From Nocardioides sp. AX2bis (GTDB lineage Bacteria; Actinomycetota; Actinomycetes; Propionibacteriales; Nocardioidaceae), in NCBI RefSeq assembly GCF_902506435.1, contig NZ_LR733215.1:716414-780413 (forward strand): a stretch of 64,000 nt of DNA, given 5' to 3'. The notes beneath the pieces are model-generated. The model made no database searches and was not told the origin of the DNA. It was given only the letters and a program-made list of their open reading frames with translations. Shown one piece after another: positions 41,232-50,426 of this stretch (positions are counted from its first letter, which is position 1; each line of letters begins with the position of its first letter). A program made the position numbers and the translations under genes.

Positions 41232-43517
41232 TCAGTCCGGGACGGCCTGGACCGAGTGGATCCGGTGCACCGCGAAGGAGCGGACGTCGTCGGCGCGGTG
41301 GTCGTAGGCCACCAGGCTGCCGCCCTCGACCGAGCGCGGGTCGACCAGCCGGTCCGAGCGGGTGCCCTGGTTGTCGACGTAGGTGATCAGCACCGCCTCG
41401 CCGGCCTCGACGGCCTCGCGCAGGGCGGTGAGCGCCCCCGACGGGGTCAGCGAGGCGGGTGCGGCGCCGGCCTCGCCGCCGGTACGCACGCGCCCGGCCC
41501 GGTCGCCGGAACGGACCGCGCTGACCACGGCCCCGGCGGCGGCGCCCTGGCGCGCCGAGCGCACGGCGGTGGTGCGCTCCCGCGGGGCCCGCGCCCGCAG
41601 CAGGTCGGGCCGCGTCACCTGCACCGTGCCGTCGGCCGCCTCCACCACGGGCGCCGCACCGATCTCGCGCAGGCGGGGGAGCAGCACGTCGAGCGGGGTG
41701 TCGCTGACCACCACCGTCGGCGCGATCCGGCGCAGGCCGAGCGAGCCGGCCTTCGGGTGGTGCACCAGCGTGGTGAGCGCGGCCTCGTCGTCGGAGCGCA
41801 GGAACGCCTCGGCGTGGCCGAGCCGCACGGTGCCGTAGGTGCGCACGGTGTCGTCGACGAGGTACGTCAGCGGCTGCGGCACCGGGGTCCGGGAGATGGT
41901 GCCGAGGAACTCGTGCACCTCCGCGGCCGACCAGCCCACGTCGAGCGCGCGCCGCACCGACGCCGGGGTGAAGCGGTAGGTGGTCGCGCCGCCGCGCGAC
42001 TCCACGTCGGCCAGCAGCTGCAGCCGACGGGCCAGCGACGACTCGAGCGGACCGGGGGCGACCGCGGTGAGGTCGGCCTGCACCAGCACGTGGTCGACCG
42101 GCTCGGGCAGCAGGTCCGCGAGGACGGGGCCGGGGTCCTCGCCGGCGACGAGCAGCGCGGCGTACGACGCGAGCCCGCCGAGCGCGACCAGCCCGAGCGA
42201 GGCGGCCTCGGTGAGGGCGTCGGCGAGCTCCTGCTCCCGCGCCGCCGGCCGCCGGGGCCGCAGCCAGCGCACCCGGGAGACCAGGGAGGGCACGCCGGTG
42301 CCCGCCGCGAGCACGGTGCCGTCCTCGAGGCCGTGCAGCGCGGCCAGCGCCATCGCGCGCGACTCGGTGACGGTGCGGCTGGTCAGACCCGGGGCCAGCG
42401 CGTTGCGGGGTTTGTCGGACTCGTCGCGGGTGCCGACGAGCGCGGGGGCGCGCGGCGTGGTCAGCCACGCGCGGGCCAGCGCGGCCCAGCGGGTGGAGGT
42501 GACCTGGGTCGACCAGGCGTCGAAGGCGTCGGTGGGCACCCACAGCGCGTTGCCGTCCCCGCCCGCGCGCTGCGCCAGCAGCCCGGCCGCGCCGGCGACC
42601 TCCACCAGCAGCGACGCGGTCGGCTCGTCGACGTGCAGCAGCCGTGCGGTCGCCTTGAGGTCGCGCACCCCGAGCCCGCCGCTGCGCAGCGCCGGCGCCG
42701 GGTCGGTGCCCCAGTGGTCCAGCAGGAGCTCGACCCGGCGGACCGTCTCGAACGCGGCACCGGCCGCGGTGCGGTCGACCAGGGCCGGCGAGCGCTCGGC
42801 GGTGACGAGCGGGGGGACGGCGTCGACCGGGTCGCGGGTGGTCCGACCCCCGCGCAGGACCAGGCCGACCTGGCCCGGCAGGACCACCGCGGACCCGCCG
42901 CGGGAGACCAGCAGCCGTCGGGCCAGCAGCTCCTCGGCCGGCGTGGCGGCGTCCTCGGCCGTCACCCGCAGCCGCGAGGCGCCGGCCGTGGCCTGGCCGC
43001 CGGAGCCCTCGACGTGGTCGAGCAGGGCGCGCGCCGCGGCGGAGAGCTGCGTGAGCAGCGGCGGCACCTCGTCCGCGTCGGGCGCCTCGGCGGCCGCCGG
43101 CAGCAGGCCGCTGACAGCCGCCCAGGCCGGCGCGAGGGCCAGGCCCTCGGCGACGCCGGACAGCGCACGGACCCCGGTCGGGGTCCACCAGGCCAGCGCC
43201 AGGTCGACCACGCGGTCCAGGGCCGCACCCGCCGCGGTCCCGTCGGCGTGCACCACCGCGAGCACCTCCTCGCGCGACGCGGGGCCCACCAGGGCGACCG
43301 CGTCCAGCACGTGCAGCTCGAGCCGGTCCAGCAGGTCCAGCGCGCGGAGCAGCGAGACCCGTACGGTGGCCCTCGACGCCAGCTGACCGAAGTCGTGAGG
43401 AGCCGGGGTGGCCAGATCGGGACGTGCGAGGAGCAGCCGGGTGAGACGTACGTCGTCCCACCCGCGCAGCTGGTCGGCCAGGGAGCGGTGCCCCGGGGCC
43501 TCGGTAGGAGTGCCCAT
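41232..43517 (-). CDS. Helicase-associated / WYL-like domain protein
   Basis: The 761-residue protein lacks helicase motifs. It belongs to the 'helicase-associated domain-containing' family (Helicase_C_3, like the N-terminal part of XPB) commonly encoded beside XPB. Its tail (ALTALREAVEAGEAVLITYVDNQGTRSDRLVDPRSVEGGSLVAYDHRADDVRSFAVHRIHSV) has the Arg/Asp pattern of a WYL domain, which in other proteins senses nucleic acid or nucleotide ligands. The middle is Leu/Ala-rich and helical. A -10 TAGCGT (43530-43525, minus) is 7 bases before the ATG at 43517. Possible partner: XPB. Confidence 0.78.
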   Translation of the reverse strand: MGTPTEAPGHRSLADQLRGWDDVRLTRLLLARPDLATPAPHDFGQLASRATVRVSLLRALDLLDRLELHVLDAVALVGPASREEVLAVVHADGTAAGAALDRVVDLALAWWTPTGVRALSGVAEGLALAPAWAAVSGLLPAAAEAPDADEVPPLLTQLSAAARALLDHVEGSGGQATAGASRLRVTAEDAATPAEELLARRLLVSRGGSAVVLPGQVGLVLRGGRTTRDPVDAVPPLVTAERSPALVDRTAAGAAFETVRRVELLLDHWGTDPAPALRSGGLGVRDLKATARLLHVDEPTASLLVEVAGAAGLLAQRAGGDGNALWVPTDAFDAWSTQVTSTRWAALARAWLTTPRAPALVGTRDESDKPRNALAPGLTSRTVTESRAMALAALHGLEDGTVLAAGTGVPSLVSRVRWLRPRRPAAREQELADALTEAASLGLVALGGLASYAALLVAGEDPGPVLADLLPEPVDHVLVQADLTAVAPGPLESSLARRLQLLADVESRGGATTYRFTPASVRRALDVGWSAAEVHEFLGTISRTPVPQPLTYLVDDTVRTYGTVRLGHAEAFLRSDDEAALTTLVHHPKAGSLGLRRIAPTVVVSDTPLDVLLPRLREIGAAPVVEAADGTVQVTRPDLLRARAPRERTTAVRSARQGAAAGAVVSAVRSGDRAGRVRTGGEAGAAPASLTPSGALTALREAVEAGEAVLITYVDNQGTRSDRLVDPRSVEGGSLVAYDHRADDVRSFAVHRIHSVQAVPD

Positions 43518-43556
43518 CGGGCCAACGCTACCGACTCCCCGCGGCGGGGGTGCAGG

Positions 43557-44411
43557 GTGAGCGCCCCCGAGCAGGTCCGACTGGTGCACGGCGCGACCTC
43601 GCACGTCGGCCTGGTGCGCGAGGCCAACGAGGACTCCCTGCTGGTCAGCCCGCCCGTCTTCGTGGTCGCCGACGGCATGGGCGGCCACGACCGCGGGGAC
43701 GTGGCGAGCGCGCTCGCCGTCGAGTCCCTGGCCGTCCTGGCCGGCCAGGAGCAGGTGGACGCGCGCGCCACCGCGGACGCCGTCGACGCCGCGCTGCGGG
43801 CCGCCCAGCAACGCGTGGCGGCCTACGACGCGGAGCAGCGGGCCGGCGGCGCACGCCGCTTCGCCTCCGGCACGACGGTGGTCTCCGCCGTGCTCAGCGC
43901 CTACGACGGCGCCCCGGTCTGGGTGGTCAGCAACCTCGGTGACTCCCGGGCGTACGGGTCCGACGGCACGTCGCTGGTGCGCCTCAGCGTGGACCACTCC
44001 CTGGTGCAGGAGCTCCTCGACGCCGGCTCGATCGCCCCCGAGCAGGCGCGCGAGCACCCCGAGCGCCACGTGGTGACCCGCGCGCTGGGGGCCTCGGGCG
44101 CCGTCGGCGCCGACCACGTGCTGGCGCGCCTCGACGTCGCACCCCGGCTGCTGCTGTGCTCCGACGGCATCACCGACCTCGTCGACGACGACACGATCGC
44201 CCGGCTGCTGGCCGCCGCACCGGGCCCCCAGGAGGCGGCCGACGCCCTGGTGGAGGCCGCGCTGGCCGCGGGCGGGATCGACAACGCGACCGCGGTCGTG
44301 GTCGACGTGGTGGGATGGACCGCCCCCGCCGCGGGGCGCCACGCCGCGACCGAGGTCCTGCCCGAGGGAGTGCCCGAGGCCGCGACCATGCCCATGCCCG
44401 TGCTCGACTGA
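43557..44411 (+). CDS. PP2C-type serine/threonine phosphatase
   Basis: The 284-residue protein starts at GTG 43557. The PP2C metal-site motifs are present: VREANEDSLL, VFVVADGMGGH, VSNLGDSRAYG, LLLCSDGITDLVDDD and GGIDNATAVVVD. It has no membrane helix, so it is a cytoplasmic PP2C (PstP-like catalytic core without the transmembrane and outer domains). Acting on phosphothreonine in partner proteins is expected, and the FHA protein encoded 25 bases downstream is an obvious candidate partner. Confidence 0.88.
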   Translation: MSAPEQVRLVHGATSHVGLVREANEDSLLVSPPVFVVADGMGGHDRGDVASALAVESLAVLAGQEQVDARATADAVDAALRAAQQRVAAYDAEQRAGGARRFASGTTVVSAVLSAYDGAPVWVVSNLGDSRAYGSDGTSLVRLSVDHSLVQELLDAGSIAPEQAREHPERHVVTRALGASGAVGADHVLARLDVAPRLLLCSDGITDLVDDDTIARLLAAAPGPQEAADALVEAALAAGGIDNATAVVVDVVGWTAPAAGRHAATEVLPEGVPEAATMPMPVLD

Positions 44412-44436
44412 GCACCTCCCGAGAGCGGAGACCCCG

Positions 44437-45420
44437 GTGACCGACACCGCCCCGACCTGGTCCTACGAGCCGGGGGAGCACCTCGCGGTGCTCGGCCCGC
44501 AGCTGGCCGTCGTCGTGCCCGCCGACCAGCCCGCCCTCGCCGCCCGGCTCTGGCGGGTGGTGGACGGGGGCGGCGACCTGCTCGCGGTCGTCGACGTCCT
44601 GGCCGCCGGTGGTCTCGGCGCGCTGGCCGGCGCGGCCGTGGTGGCGTGGGAGGGCGGTGACCGGCTGACGGTGCTGGCCCGCGGCACGGACCCGCAGGTC
44701 GTCGTGCGCAGCGGCGACGGCACCGCCCTGGTCGACGGCACCGGTGTGCGCACCTGGACCGAGCGCTCCTTCGAGCGGGTGCGGTCGGTGTCGGTGCTCG
44801 CCGGCGACCGCGGTCAGGAGGAGCAGGACGGACCGGTCGAGGTGCTCGGTCTCGGCGCGGGTCTGGTCCGCGTCTCCCGGGTCGCGCGGACCGTGACCGA
44901 CCCGCTCGGCGGGGACGGGCCGGGCGCGGACACCGAGCCCGACCCGGTCACCGCCCCGGTGGCGCAGGGCCCGGTCGAGCCGCCCCAGCCGACGCTGCCC
45001 CCGGCCGACCAGCCGACCGAGGCGCACACCGTGCTGCCGGGGCCCTGGGGCCCCGCCCAGGCGCGCACGCCGCTCCTGCGGGTCTCGGACGGGCGGGAGG
45101 TGGTCGTCGACGCGGTGGTCGTGGTCGGGCGCTCGCCCGGTCCGCGCGACCGGCACGCGGGGGCGCCGCCGCGGATGCTGCGCCTGGAGAGCCCCCAGCA
45201 GGAGATCTCGGGCACCCACCTCGAGGTCCGCCCCGGCACCGGGCCGGACGCCGGTGCGGCGGTCGTGACCGACCTGGGCTCGACCAACGGCACGGTCGTC
45301 GAGCACGTCGACGGGCCACCGGAGGCGCTCGTGCCCGGGGTGGGCGTCGCGCTCGGGCCGGGGGCGGTGGTCCACGTTGGCGACGGGGTCACCCTGACCC
45401 TGCTCGGCCCCGGGGACTAG
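44437..45420 (+). CDS. FHA-domain protein
   Basis: The 327-residue protein has a C-terminal forkhead-associated domain of about 100 residues (VVVVGRSPGPRDRHAG, ISGTHLEVRPGTG, VTDLGSTNGTVVEH, VALGPGAVVHVGDG) with the Gly-Arg-Ser, Ser/His and Asn residues that bind phosphothreonine. The N-terminal half (residues 1-150) is a beta-rich domain of unknown role, and a Pro/Glu-rich linker joins them. It follows the PP2C gene, so both may act in one phospho-signalling pathway; no kinase gene is in the window. Confidence 0.85.
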   Translation: MTDTAPTWSYEPGEHLAVLGPQLAVVVPADQPALAARLWRVVDGGGDLLAVVDVLAAGGLGALAGAAVVAWEGGDRLTVLARGTDPQVVVRSGDGTALVDGTGVRTWTERSFERVRSVSVLAGDRGQEEQDGPVEVLGLGAGLVRVSRVARTVTDPLGGDGPGADTEPDPVTAPVAQGPVEPPQPTLPPADQPTEAHTVLPGPWGPAQARTPLLRVSDGREVVVDAVVVVGRSPGPRDRHAGAPPRMLRLESPQQEISGTHLEVRPGTGPDAGAAVVTDLGSTNGTVVEHVDGPPEALVPGVGVALGPGAVVHVGDGVTLTLLGPGD

Positions 45421-45451
45421 TCGCGCGGCCCGGGTCCCGCGGCCGGGGGCC

Positions 45452-46180
45452 CTACTCGGCCGCGCTGGGTGCCGGTACGTCCGCGAAGGCGTCCGGGCGG
45501 GAGACGAAGCGCGCGTGGCTGGGCGGCCAGGCCAGGGCGAAGACCTTGCCGACCACGAGGTCGTCGGCGACGTAGGCGTCGGACTCGTCGCAGTCCTCGC
45601 CCGGCCGCACGCACAGGCGTACCGAGGAGTCGGCCGAGGCGCTGCGGTTGTCGCCCATCACGAACAGCGAGTCGGCCGGCACGGGCCCGGCCTCCCAGTT
45701 GCACGAGCCTCCGGCCGGCATCGGCCCGTCGCAGAGGCGCTGCGGGGCGATGAAGTCGGACTCGTCCACGGGTTCGCCATTGATCTCCAGGCGGCCCTGC
45801 TCGTCGCAGCAGCGGATCACGTCGCCCTCGACGCCGATCACGCGCTTCACCAGGTGCCCGCCCGAGGGGTACAGCCCGATCGCGGACAGCGCCCGGGTGG
45901 GCAGGGAGGTGGGGCCGGAGTCCTCGCTCGGGCCCAGCCAGTCGCCCGGGTCCTCGAAGACCACGACGTCGCCGCGCTCGGGCGTCCCGTCGAACCAGTA
46001 CGACGGCTTCTGCACCAGGATCCGGTCGTTGACGACCAGTCCGGGGCGCATCGAGGACGACGGGATGTAGAAGGCCTGGACGAAGAAGGTCTTGATGACC
46101 AGCGCGAGGACCACCGCGACGACCAGCAGGACGATGGTCTCGGCCCAGAGCGGCAGCTTGCGGCGGGCTCCGGAGGTCAC
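45452..46180 (-). CDS. lepB: Signal peptidase I
   Basis: The 242-residue protein has one N-terminal helix (WAETIVLLVVAVVLALVIKTFF) followed by the catalytic serine in FYIPSSSMRPGL (Ser43) and the general base Lys112 in GGHLVKRVIGVEGD. The box E segment FVMGDNRSASADSS is present. It cleaves Sec and Tat signal peptides at the outer face of the membrane. A -10 TACGCT (46194-46189, minus) lies 8 bases from the GTG start. The insert with CCDEQGR and ALCDGP is typical of actinobacterial SipX-like forms. Confidence 0.92.
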   Translation of the reverse strand: MTSGARRKLPLWAETIVLLVVAVVLALVIKTFFVQAFYIPSSSMRPGLVVNDRILVQKPSYWFDGTPERGDVVVFEDPGDWLGPSEDSGPTSLPTRALSAIGLYPSGGHLVKRVIGVEGDVIRCCDEQGRLEINGEPVDESDFIAPQRLCDGPMPAGGSCNWEAGPVPADSLFVMGDNRSASADSSVRLCVRPGEDCDESDAYVADDLVVGKVFALAWPPSHARFVSRPDAFADVPAPSAAE

Positions 46181-46261
46181 GGGGGCAGAGCGTACGTCAC
46201 CACGCGGCGGGCCGGAGGCGGTATGCGCACCCCGCCCGGCGGCTGGCTACCGTGGATCGCC

Positions 46262-46843
46262 GTGACCCAGGTCTGGTACGTCTCCTACGGCTCGAACATG
46301 TCCGCGGCCCGCCTCGCCTGCTACCTCGAGGGCGGGTGCCCGCCGGGCGGCTCGGCGGCCAACCCGGGCGCCCGCGACCGCACCCTGCCGACCCGGTCGG
46401 TGCCGGTCGACCTGCCCGGGACGACGTACTTCGCCGGCGACTCGCCGCAGTGGGGCGGCGGGGTGGCGTTCTACGACCACGACACCCCGGGGCCCACGGC
46501 CGCCCGCGGCTACCTGGTCACCCGCCAGCAGCTCGCCGACATCGCCGCGCAGGAGATGTACCGCGTCCCCGCCGACGGCGACCCGCTCGAGCAGGTGCTC
46601 CTCGAGCCGCTGCCCGCCGGCCGGCACACGGTCGGCCCCGGCCACTACGAGACGCTGGTCGAGGTCGGGCGCCACGAGGGGCTGCCGATGATCACCTTCA
46701 CCTCCCCCCACGGCACCCACGCCGTCCCGCACGTCGCGCCCGGGCAGGCCTACCGCGACACCCTGGCGACCGGCCTGCGGGAGAGCCGTGGCTGGGACGA
46801 GGCGCGGTCGGCGGCGTACCTCGACACCCTCCTGCCGAGATGA
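46262..46843 (+). CDS. Gamma-glutamylcyclotransferase-like protein
   Basis: The 193-residue protein opens VTQVWYVSYGSNMSAARLACYLEGG. The YGSNM signature marks the gamma-glutamylcyclotransferase (GGCT/AIG2-like) fold, which cyclises gamma-glutamyl amides. Homologues are often mislabelled histone deacetylase. A -10 TACCGT (46248-46253) is 8 bases before the GTG, giving a leaderless message. Its TGA stop (46841-46843) is supplied by the first unit of array R4, so the last codons are inside the repeat. Confidence 0.72.
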   Translation: MTQVWYVSYGSNMSAARLACYLEGGCPPGGSAANPGARDRTLPTRSVPVDLPGTTYFAGDSPQWGGGVAFYDHDTPGPTAARGYLVTRQQLADIAAQEMYRVPADGDPLEQVLLEPLPAGRHTVGPGHYETLVEVGRHEGLPMITFTSPHGTHAVPHVAPGQAYRDTLATGLRESRGWDEARSAAYLDTLLPR

Positions 46844-46921
46844 CGCTCGCGGACAGCCGAGATGACGCTCGCGGACAGCCGAGATGACGCTCGCGGCGCC
46901 TCGAGATGACGTTTCCGGCGT
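46834..46921 (+). repeat. 22-bp unit array R4 (4 units)
   Basis: Four units (46834-46855, 46856-46877, 46878-46899, 46900-46921) total 88 bases. The first two are identical and the last is the GTTTCCGG variant. The array overlaps the end of the plus-strand GGCT-like gene and reaches the stop of the convergent methyltransferase gene (46921), so the whole intergenic space is repeat. Confidence 0.92.
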
Positions 46922-47457
46922 CAGGGGCGGCGGCGCGGGGGCTTCCGGGCGGTGACGACGACCTCGCCCGGCGCCATAGCCCCAGGAGCCGCTGCCGTCA
47001 CGACCACCTCGTCGAGCAGCGCCTCGCCGAGGGCGGCGACCACCCGCCCGGCCGCGGTCGCGGGGACGGTGGCGACCAGACGGGCGTACGGGCGCAGGCC
47101 CGCGCGGAGCATGCGGGCGGTGCGGACCGGGTCGGTGGTGGTCGCCAGGACCCCGGGCGCCCACGCGAGGTCGTAGGCCTCGAACGGGAGGGTGGCCTGC
47201 TCGAGGTCGGCCTGCTCGTAGAGGACCCGCTCCTGGTCGCCCCCCGCCCGGGCGGCGACCGCGCGGGCGCGGCCCAGGGCATCCGGGTCCAGGTCGAGCG
47301 CGAGCACCGACCGCGCGCCTGCACCCACCAGCCACCGGGCGACCGCGCCGTCACCGCAGGCCAGGTCGACCACGTCGGCCCCCGTCACGTCGCCCAGCAC
47401 GTCGCTCAGCGCACGGCCCAGCGCGTCGACGACCGGCTCACGGGCGTCAGGGGTCAC
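46921..47457 (-). CDS. Small SAM-dependent methyltransferase
   Basis: The 178-residue Rossmann methyltransferase has motif I VVDLACGDGAVARWLVGAGA, the acidic [17 protein letters not shown] and DLAWAPGVLATTTDP. The C-terminal strands end ...EVVVTARKPPRRRP. It is shorter than most family members and probably acts on a small molecule. Its start overlaps the subtilase stop by 4 bases. Confidence 0.75.
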   Translation of the reverse strand: MTPDAREPVVDALGRALSDVLGDVTGADVVDLACGDGAVARWLVGAGARSVLALDLDPDALGRARAVAARAGGDQERVLYEQADLEQATLPFEAYDLAWAPGVLATTTDPVRTARMLRAGLRPYARLVATVPATAAGRVVAALGEALLDEVVVTAAAPGAMAPGEVVVTARKPPRRRP

Positions 47458-49655
47458 GGCGCGACGACGACCGGGACCCGGGACCGGCTCCGGTCACCCC
47501 CGCGCCACACGACGTAGCCGTCGTCGGCGCGTGCCGGGCCCGTCCGGGTGATCGTCCAGGTCGCGGTCTCGCCCGGTCCGAGGCGCACGGCGAGCGGCCG
47601 GACCTGCACCGCGGTGGAGAAGGCCCGTGCCTCCGAGGAGAAGTAGAGGGCCTCGTCCGCGGTGTTGCGGATCGTGCGGGTGGCGACGCGGTCACCGCCG
47701 GCCAGCAGCACGGAGGGCGTGTTGGGCGCCCGCCCGTCACGCTCCAGCCAGGCGCGGTAGCCACCCACGGGCTGCGGGTAGTCGAGGCGGACGTCGGCGG
47801 CCCGGTCGGCGTCGACCCCGCCGGCGCCCGAGGTCAGCGGCGACCCGCCGCTCGCGGCCAGCGCGCGGGTGGCCAGCGCCGAGCGGACGCGGACGGCGTC
47901 CCAGCCGGGCTCGCGGGCGCGCAGGGCAGCTGTCGCGCCGGCCGTCCAGGCGGTGGCCGCGGAGGTGCCGGCCACGACGCTCCACCCCGGGCCGCCGTCG
48001 GCGGTGGGGACGGCCCCCAGCAACCCGCTCCCGGGGGCTGTCAGGTCCGGCTTGAGGACCGCTCCCGCGGGGTCGCCCGCCGCGGACCGTGCGGCGGGCC
48101 CCGAGGCGCGGTCGCGCCCGGTGACGACGAGGGCCGCCCGGGCCTGCGGGGTACGCCGCAGCGCACGCAGCAGGGTGCGGCCGTCGGCGGCCGCGAGGTG
48201 GACGGTGGGCACGCTGTGGAAGTCGGCGAACAGCGAGCGGCCGCTGCGGTTGACGAGCACCATGCCGGCACCGTCGGCCAGGGCGACGGTGCCGGACTTG
48301 TCGACCCGCCCGACGGAGCCGCGCTCGCACACCACCACGGCGCCCGACACGACGGAGGCGTCCAACGACCCCGGGGCGCAGACCGCGGCGCGACCCGGGG
48401 CGGTGCCCTCCGCCGCAGCCGCCCGACCGAGGACGAGCGGTCCCGGGGGCAGCCCGTCCCTCGCGGCGGTCAGCCCGCGCAGCGTGGGCCCACCGACGAC
48501 GCGGACCAGCCCGACCGGCTCGGACCCGGGTGCGGCCCCGACCGTGGTGACCCAGGGGACGTCGTGCGCCGCGGGGAGCGCCGGGTCGTTGCCCGCGGCC
48601 GCGAGCACGGCGACGTCGGCCTCGGCCGCGCCCAGCAGGGCCCGCTCGAGGGTGTCCACCGCCGCGCCGGCGGCGGTCCCGCCGCCGACCGAGAGGCTCA
48701 GCACGTCGACGCCGTCCTCGACCGCCCGGTCGACCGCGGTCACGAGGTCGGCCGTCGAGCAGCCGTCGTCGTCGGGGTCGGGGGCGCTCCAGCACGCCTT
48801 GTAGACGGCGAGGCGGGCGTCGGGCGCCTGCCCCCCGGTCGTGGTCGGCAGCTGGCCCGGGACCCGGACCGGCACGCCCGCGTTGCCGGCGGCGATCGAG
48901 GCCATCTGGGTGCCGTGGCCGAGGTCGTCGCGCGGCGAGATGCTGCTGCCGGAGCGGAGGGACTCGCGCCCGAAGCCCTCCACGAACCACTGCGCCCCCG
49001 CGATCTTGCCGCCGCAGTCCGAGGGGGCCCACCCGGCGTCGCCGGCGCCGCCGGCGCAGCCGCCGGTGAAGCCCGCCGGCTCCCTGCCGAGCGAGGGCAG
49101 CGTGGCGAACGAGGCCGAGCGCGGTGCGATGCCGGAGTCGACGACGCCGACGACCGTGCCCCGCCCGCCGGCGGCGGGCCCGCCGCCCCCTGCCCCGGAG
49201 GGGCGAGCAGCAGCGGCGCGGGCGCCGGCAGGGGCGCCGGCCAGTGGGCGTACGTCGTCGGCCTCGACCAGGGTCACCCGCGGGTCCGCGGCCAGCAGCC
49301 CGGCCTGGCCGCGGTCGAGCCGGACTGCGACCCCGTCGAGCGCGGTCGTCCAGCGGTAGACCGGGGCTGGCGCGCCCACGGCGGCGAGCACGGCGTCCTG
49401 GCGCTCCCGCATCTGCTCGCGTGCGACCGCGTCGCTGCCGGAGCGCCCGGACGTGCCGGGGCCGGTCAGCGTCACCAGGTGCAGGCGGGTCGAGGGGTCG
49501 CCGACCGCGGTGCCGTGGTCGGCGCCGGCCGGTGCCGCGGCGAGGAGGGTGGCCCCGACCCCGCCGGCCAGGACACCGGTCAGGGCGGCGACGAGGGCGA
49601 CGGCGACGCCGCCGCGCGCGCGGCGTAGGCCGGTCGTCCCTGCGGTCCGCGGCAC
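47454..49655 (-). CDS. Secreted S8 (subtilisin-like) protease
   Basis: The 733-residue serine protease has a signal peptide (RGGVAVALVAALTGVLAGGVGATLLAAAPAGA) and a short propeptide-like region. The catalytic triad lies in VVGVVDSGIAPRS (Asp), GHGTQMASIAAG (His) and VAGTSAATAWTAGA (Ser), with the oxyanion Asn in LAAAGNDPAL. A PA-like insert (GAVVVCERGSVGRVDKSGTVALADGAGMVLVNRS) lies between His and Ser. The GTG at 49655 is supported by AGGGGG upstream. It most likely cleaves extracellular proteins; no anchoring motif was seen. Confidence 0.86.
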   Translation of the reverse strand: MPRTAGTTGLRRARGGVAVALVAALTGVLAGGVGATLLAAAPAGADHGTAVGDPSTRLHLVTLTGPGTSGRSGSDAVAREQMRERQDAVLAAVGAPAPVYRWTTALDGVAVRLDRGQAGLLAADPRVTLVEADDVRPLAGAPAGARAAAARPSGAGGGGPAAGGRGTVVGVVDSGIAPRSASFATLPSLGREPAGFTGGCAGGAGDAGWAPSDCGGKIAGAQWFVEGFGRESLRSGSSISPRDDLGHGTQMASIAAGNAGVPVRVPGQLPTTTGGQAPDARLAVYKACWSAPDPDDDGCSTADLVTAVDRAVEDGVDVLSLSVGGGTAAGAAVDTLERALLGAAEADVAVLAAAGNDPALPAAHDVPWVTTVGAAPGSEPVGLVRVVGGPTLRGLTAARDGLPPGPLVLGRAAAAEGTAPGRAAVCAPGSLDASVVSGAVVVCERGSVGRVDKSGTVALADGAGMVLVNRSGRSLFADFHSVPTVHLAAADGRTLLRALRRTPQARAALVVTGRDRASGPAARSAAGDPAGAVLKPDLTAPGSGLLGAVPTADGGPGWSVVAGTSAATAWTAGATAALRAREPGWDAVRVRSALATRALAASGGSPLTSGAGGVDADRAADVRLDYPQPVGGYRAWLERDGRAPNTPSVLLAGGDRVATRTIRNTADEALYFSSEARAFSTAVQVRPLAVRLGPGETATWTITRTGPARADDGYVVWRGGDRSRSRVPVVVAP

Positions 49656-49767
49656 GTCGCCCCCTGCATCTCCCCGGCCCAGAAGAGGCCCGGCTGTCGT
49701 CGGAACCTCCCATTGTGTCCCACCCGCCCCACCGGTGCACGCGATCGTCCCTCCTACCCTGTCCGGC

Positions 49768-50397
49768 ATGAGCACGACGATCGGGTTCGACCTCGACATG
49801 ACCCTGATCGACACCCGCCCGGGGTTCCGGGCGACGCTGGCCGCGCTGGGCGACGAGCTCGGGGTGGCGCTGCCGCTCGACGACCTGTCGGAGCGCCTCG
49901 GTCCGCCCCTGGACGCGACGCTGGGGCCGTACGTCGACGCCGCCGCCCTGCCGGCCGCGATCGCCCGCTTCCGGGTGCTCTACGTCGACCACGCGATCAC
50001 GCCCGTGGCGGTGCTGCCCGGCGCCCACGAGGCCCTCGCCGCGGTGCACGACCGTGGGGGCCGGGTGGTGCTCGTGACCGGCAAGTACGCCCCCAACGCC
50101 CGCCGCCACGTCGACCACCTCGGTCTCGCGGTCGACGTCCTGCACGGCGAGGTCTGGGGCGTGGGCAAGGCGGCCGCGCTGCGGGAGGAGGGCGCGGTGG
50201 CCTACGTCGGCGACCACGTGCACGACGTCGAGGGCGCCCGGGCGGCCGGCGTGCTCAGCGTGTCGGTGCCGAGCGGGGGCTGTGACGCGGCGGAGCTGCA
50301 CGCGGCCGGGACCGACGTGGTGCTCACCGACCTGGCCGACCTCGCCGGCTGGCTGGACGCCCGGTGGCCGGGCGGGCTCGCCGCGACCGGCCGGTAG
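49768..50397 (+). CDS. HAD-family hydrolase (phosphatase-like)
   Basis: The 209-residue HAD protein has nucleophile motif IGFDLDMTLIDTRP, motif II VVLVTGKYAP, motif III Lys in GVGKAAALR and motif IV AYVGDHVHDVEGARAAG. The cap domain is the small alpha-helical type (Gph-like), suggesting a small phosphomonoester or nucleotide substrate. TACCCT (49755-49760) is 7 bases before the ATG. It is divergent from the subtilase gene. Confidence 0.82.
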   Translation: MSTTIGFDLDMTLIDTRPGFRATLAALGDELGVALPLDDLSERLGPPLDATLGPYVDAAALPAAIARFRVLYVDHAITPVAVLPGAHEALAAVHDRGGRVVLVTGKYAPNARRHVDHLGLAVDVLHGEVWGVGKAAALREEGAVAYVGDHVHDVEGARAAGVLSVSVPSGGCDAAELHAAGTDVVLTDLADLAGWLDARWPGGLAATGR

Positions 50398-50426
50398 TCT
50401 CCGAGGTCGCTCCCGGTCCCGGGAGC
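50395..50426 (+). promoter_or_regulatory. Cold-shock gene promoter and 5' stem-loop
   Basis: The -10 box TAGTCT (50395-50400) overlaps the stop codon of the HAD gene. An inverted repeat GCTCCCGG / CCGGGAGC (50409-50416 and 50419-50426) would begin one or two bases from the predicted transcription start. A GGGAGG ribosome-binding site follows. A 5' stem-loop in a cold-shock message could act on RNA stability or cold-dependent translation. Confidence 0.5.

Noticed and set aside
46834..46921. CRISPR array at the 22-bp repeats
   Set aside because: Units are directly adjacent without spacers, too short and too variable, with no cas genes in the window.
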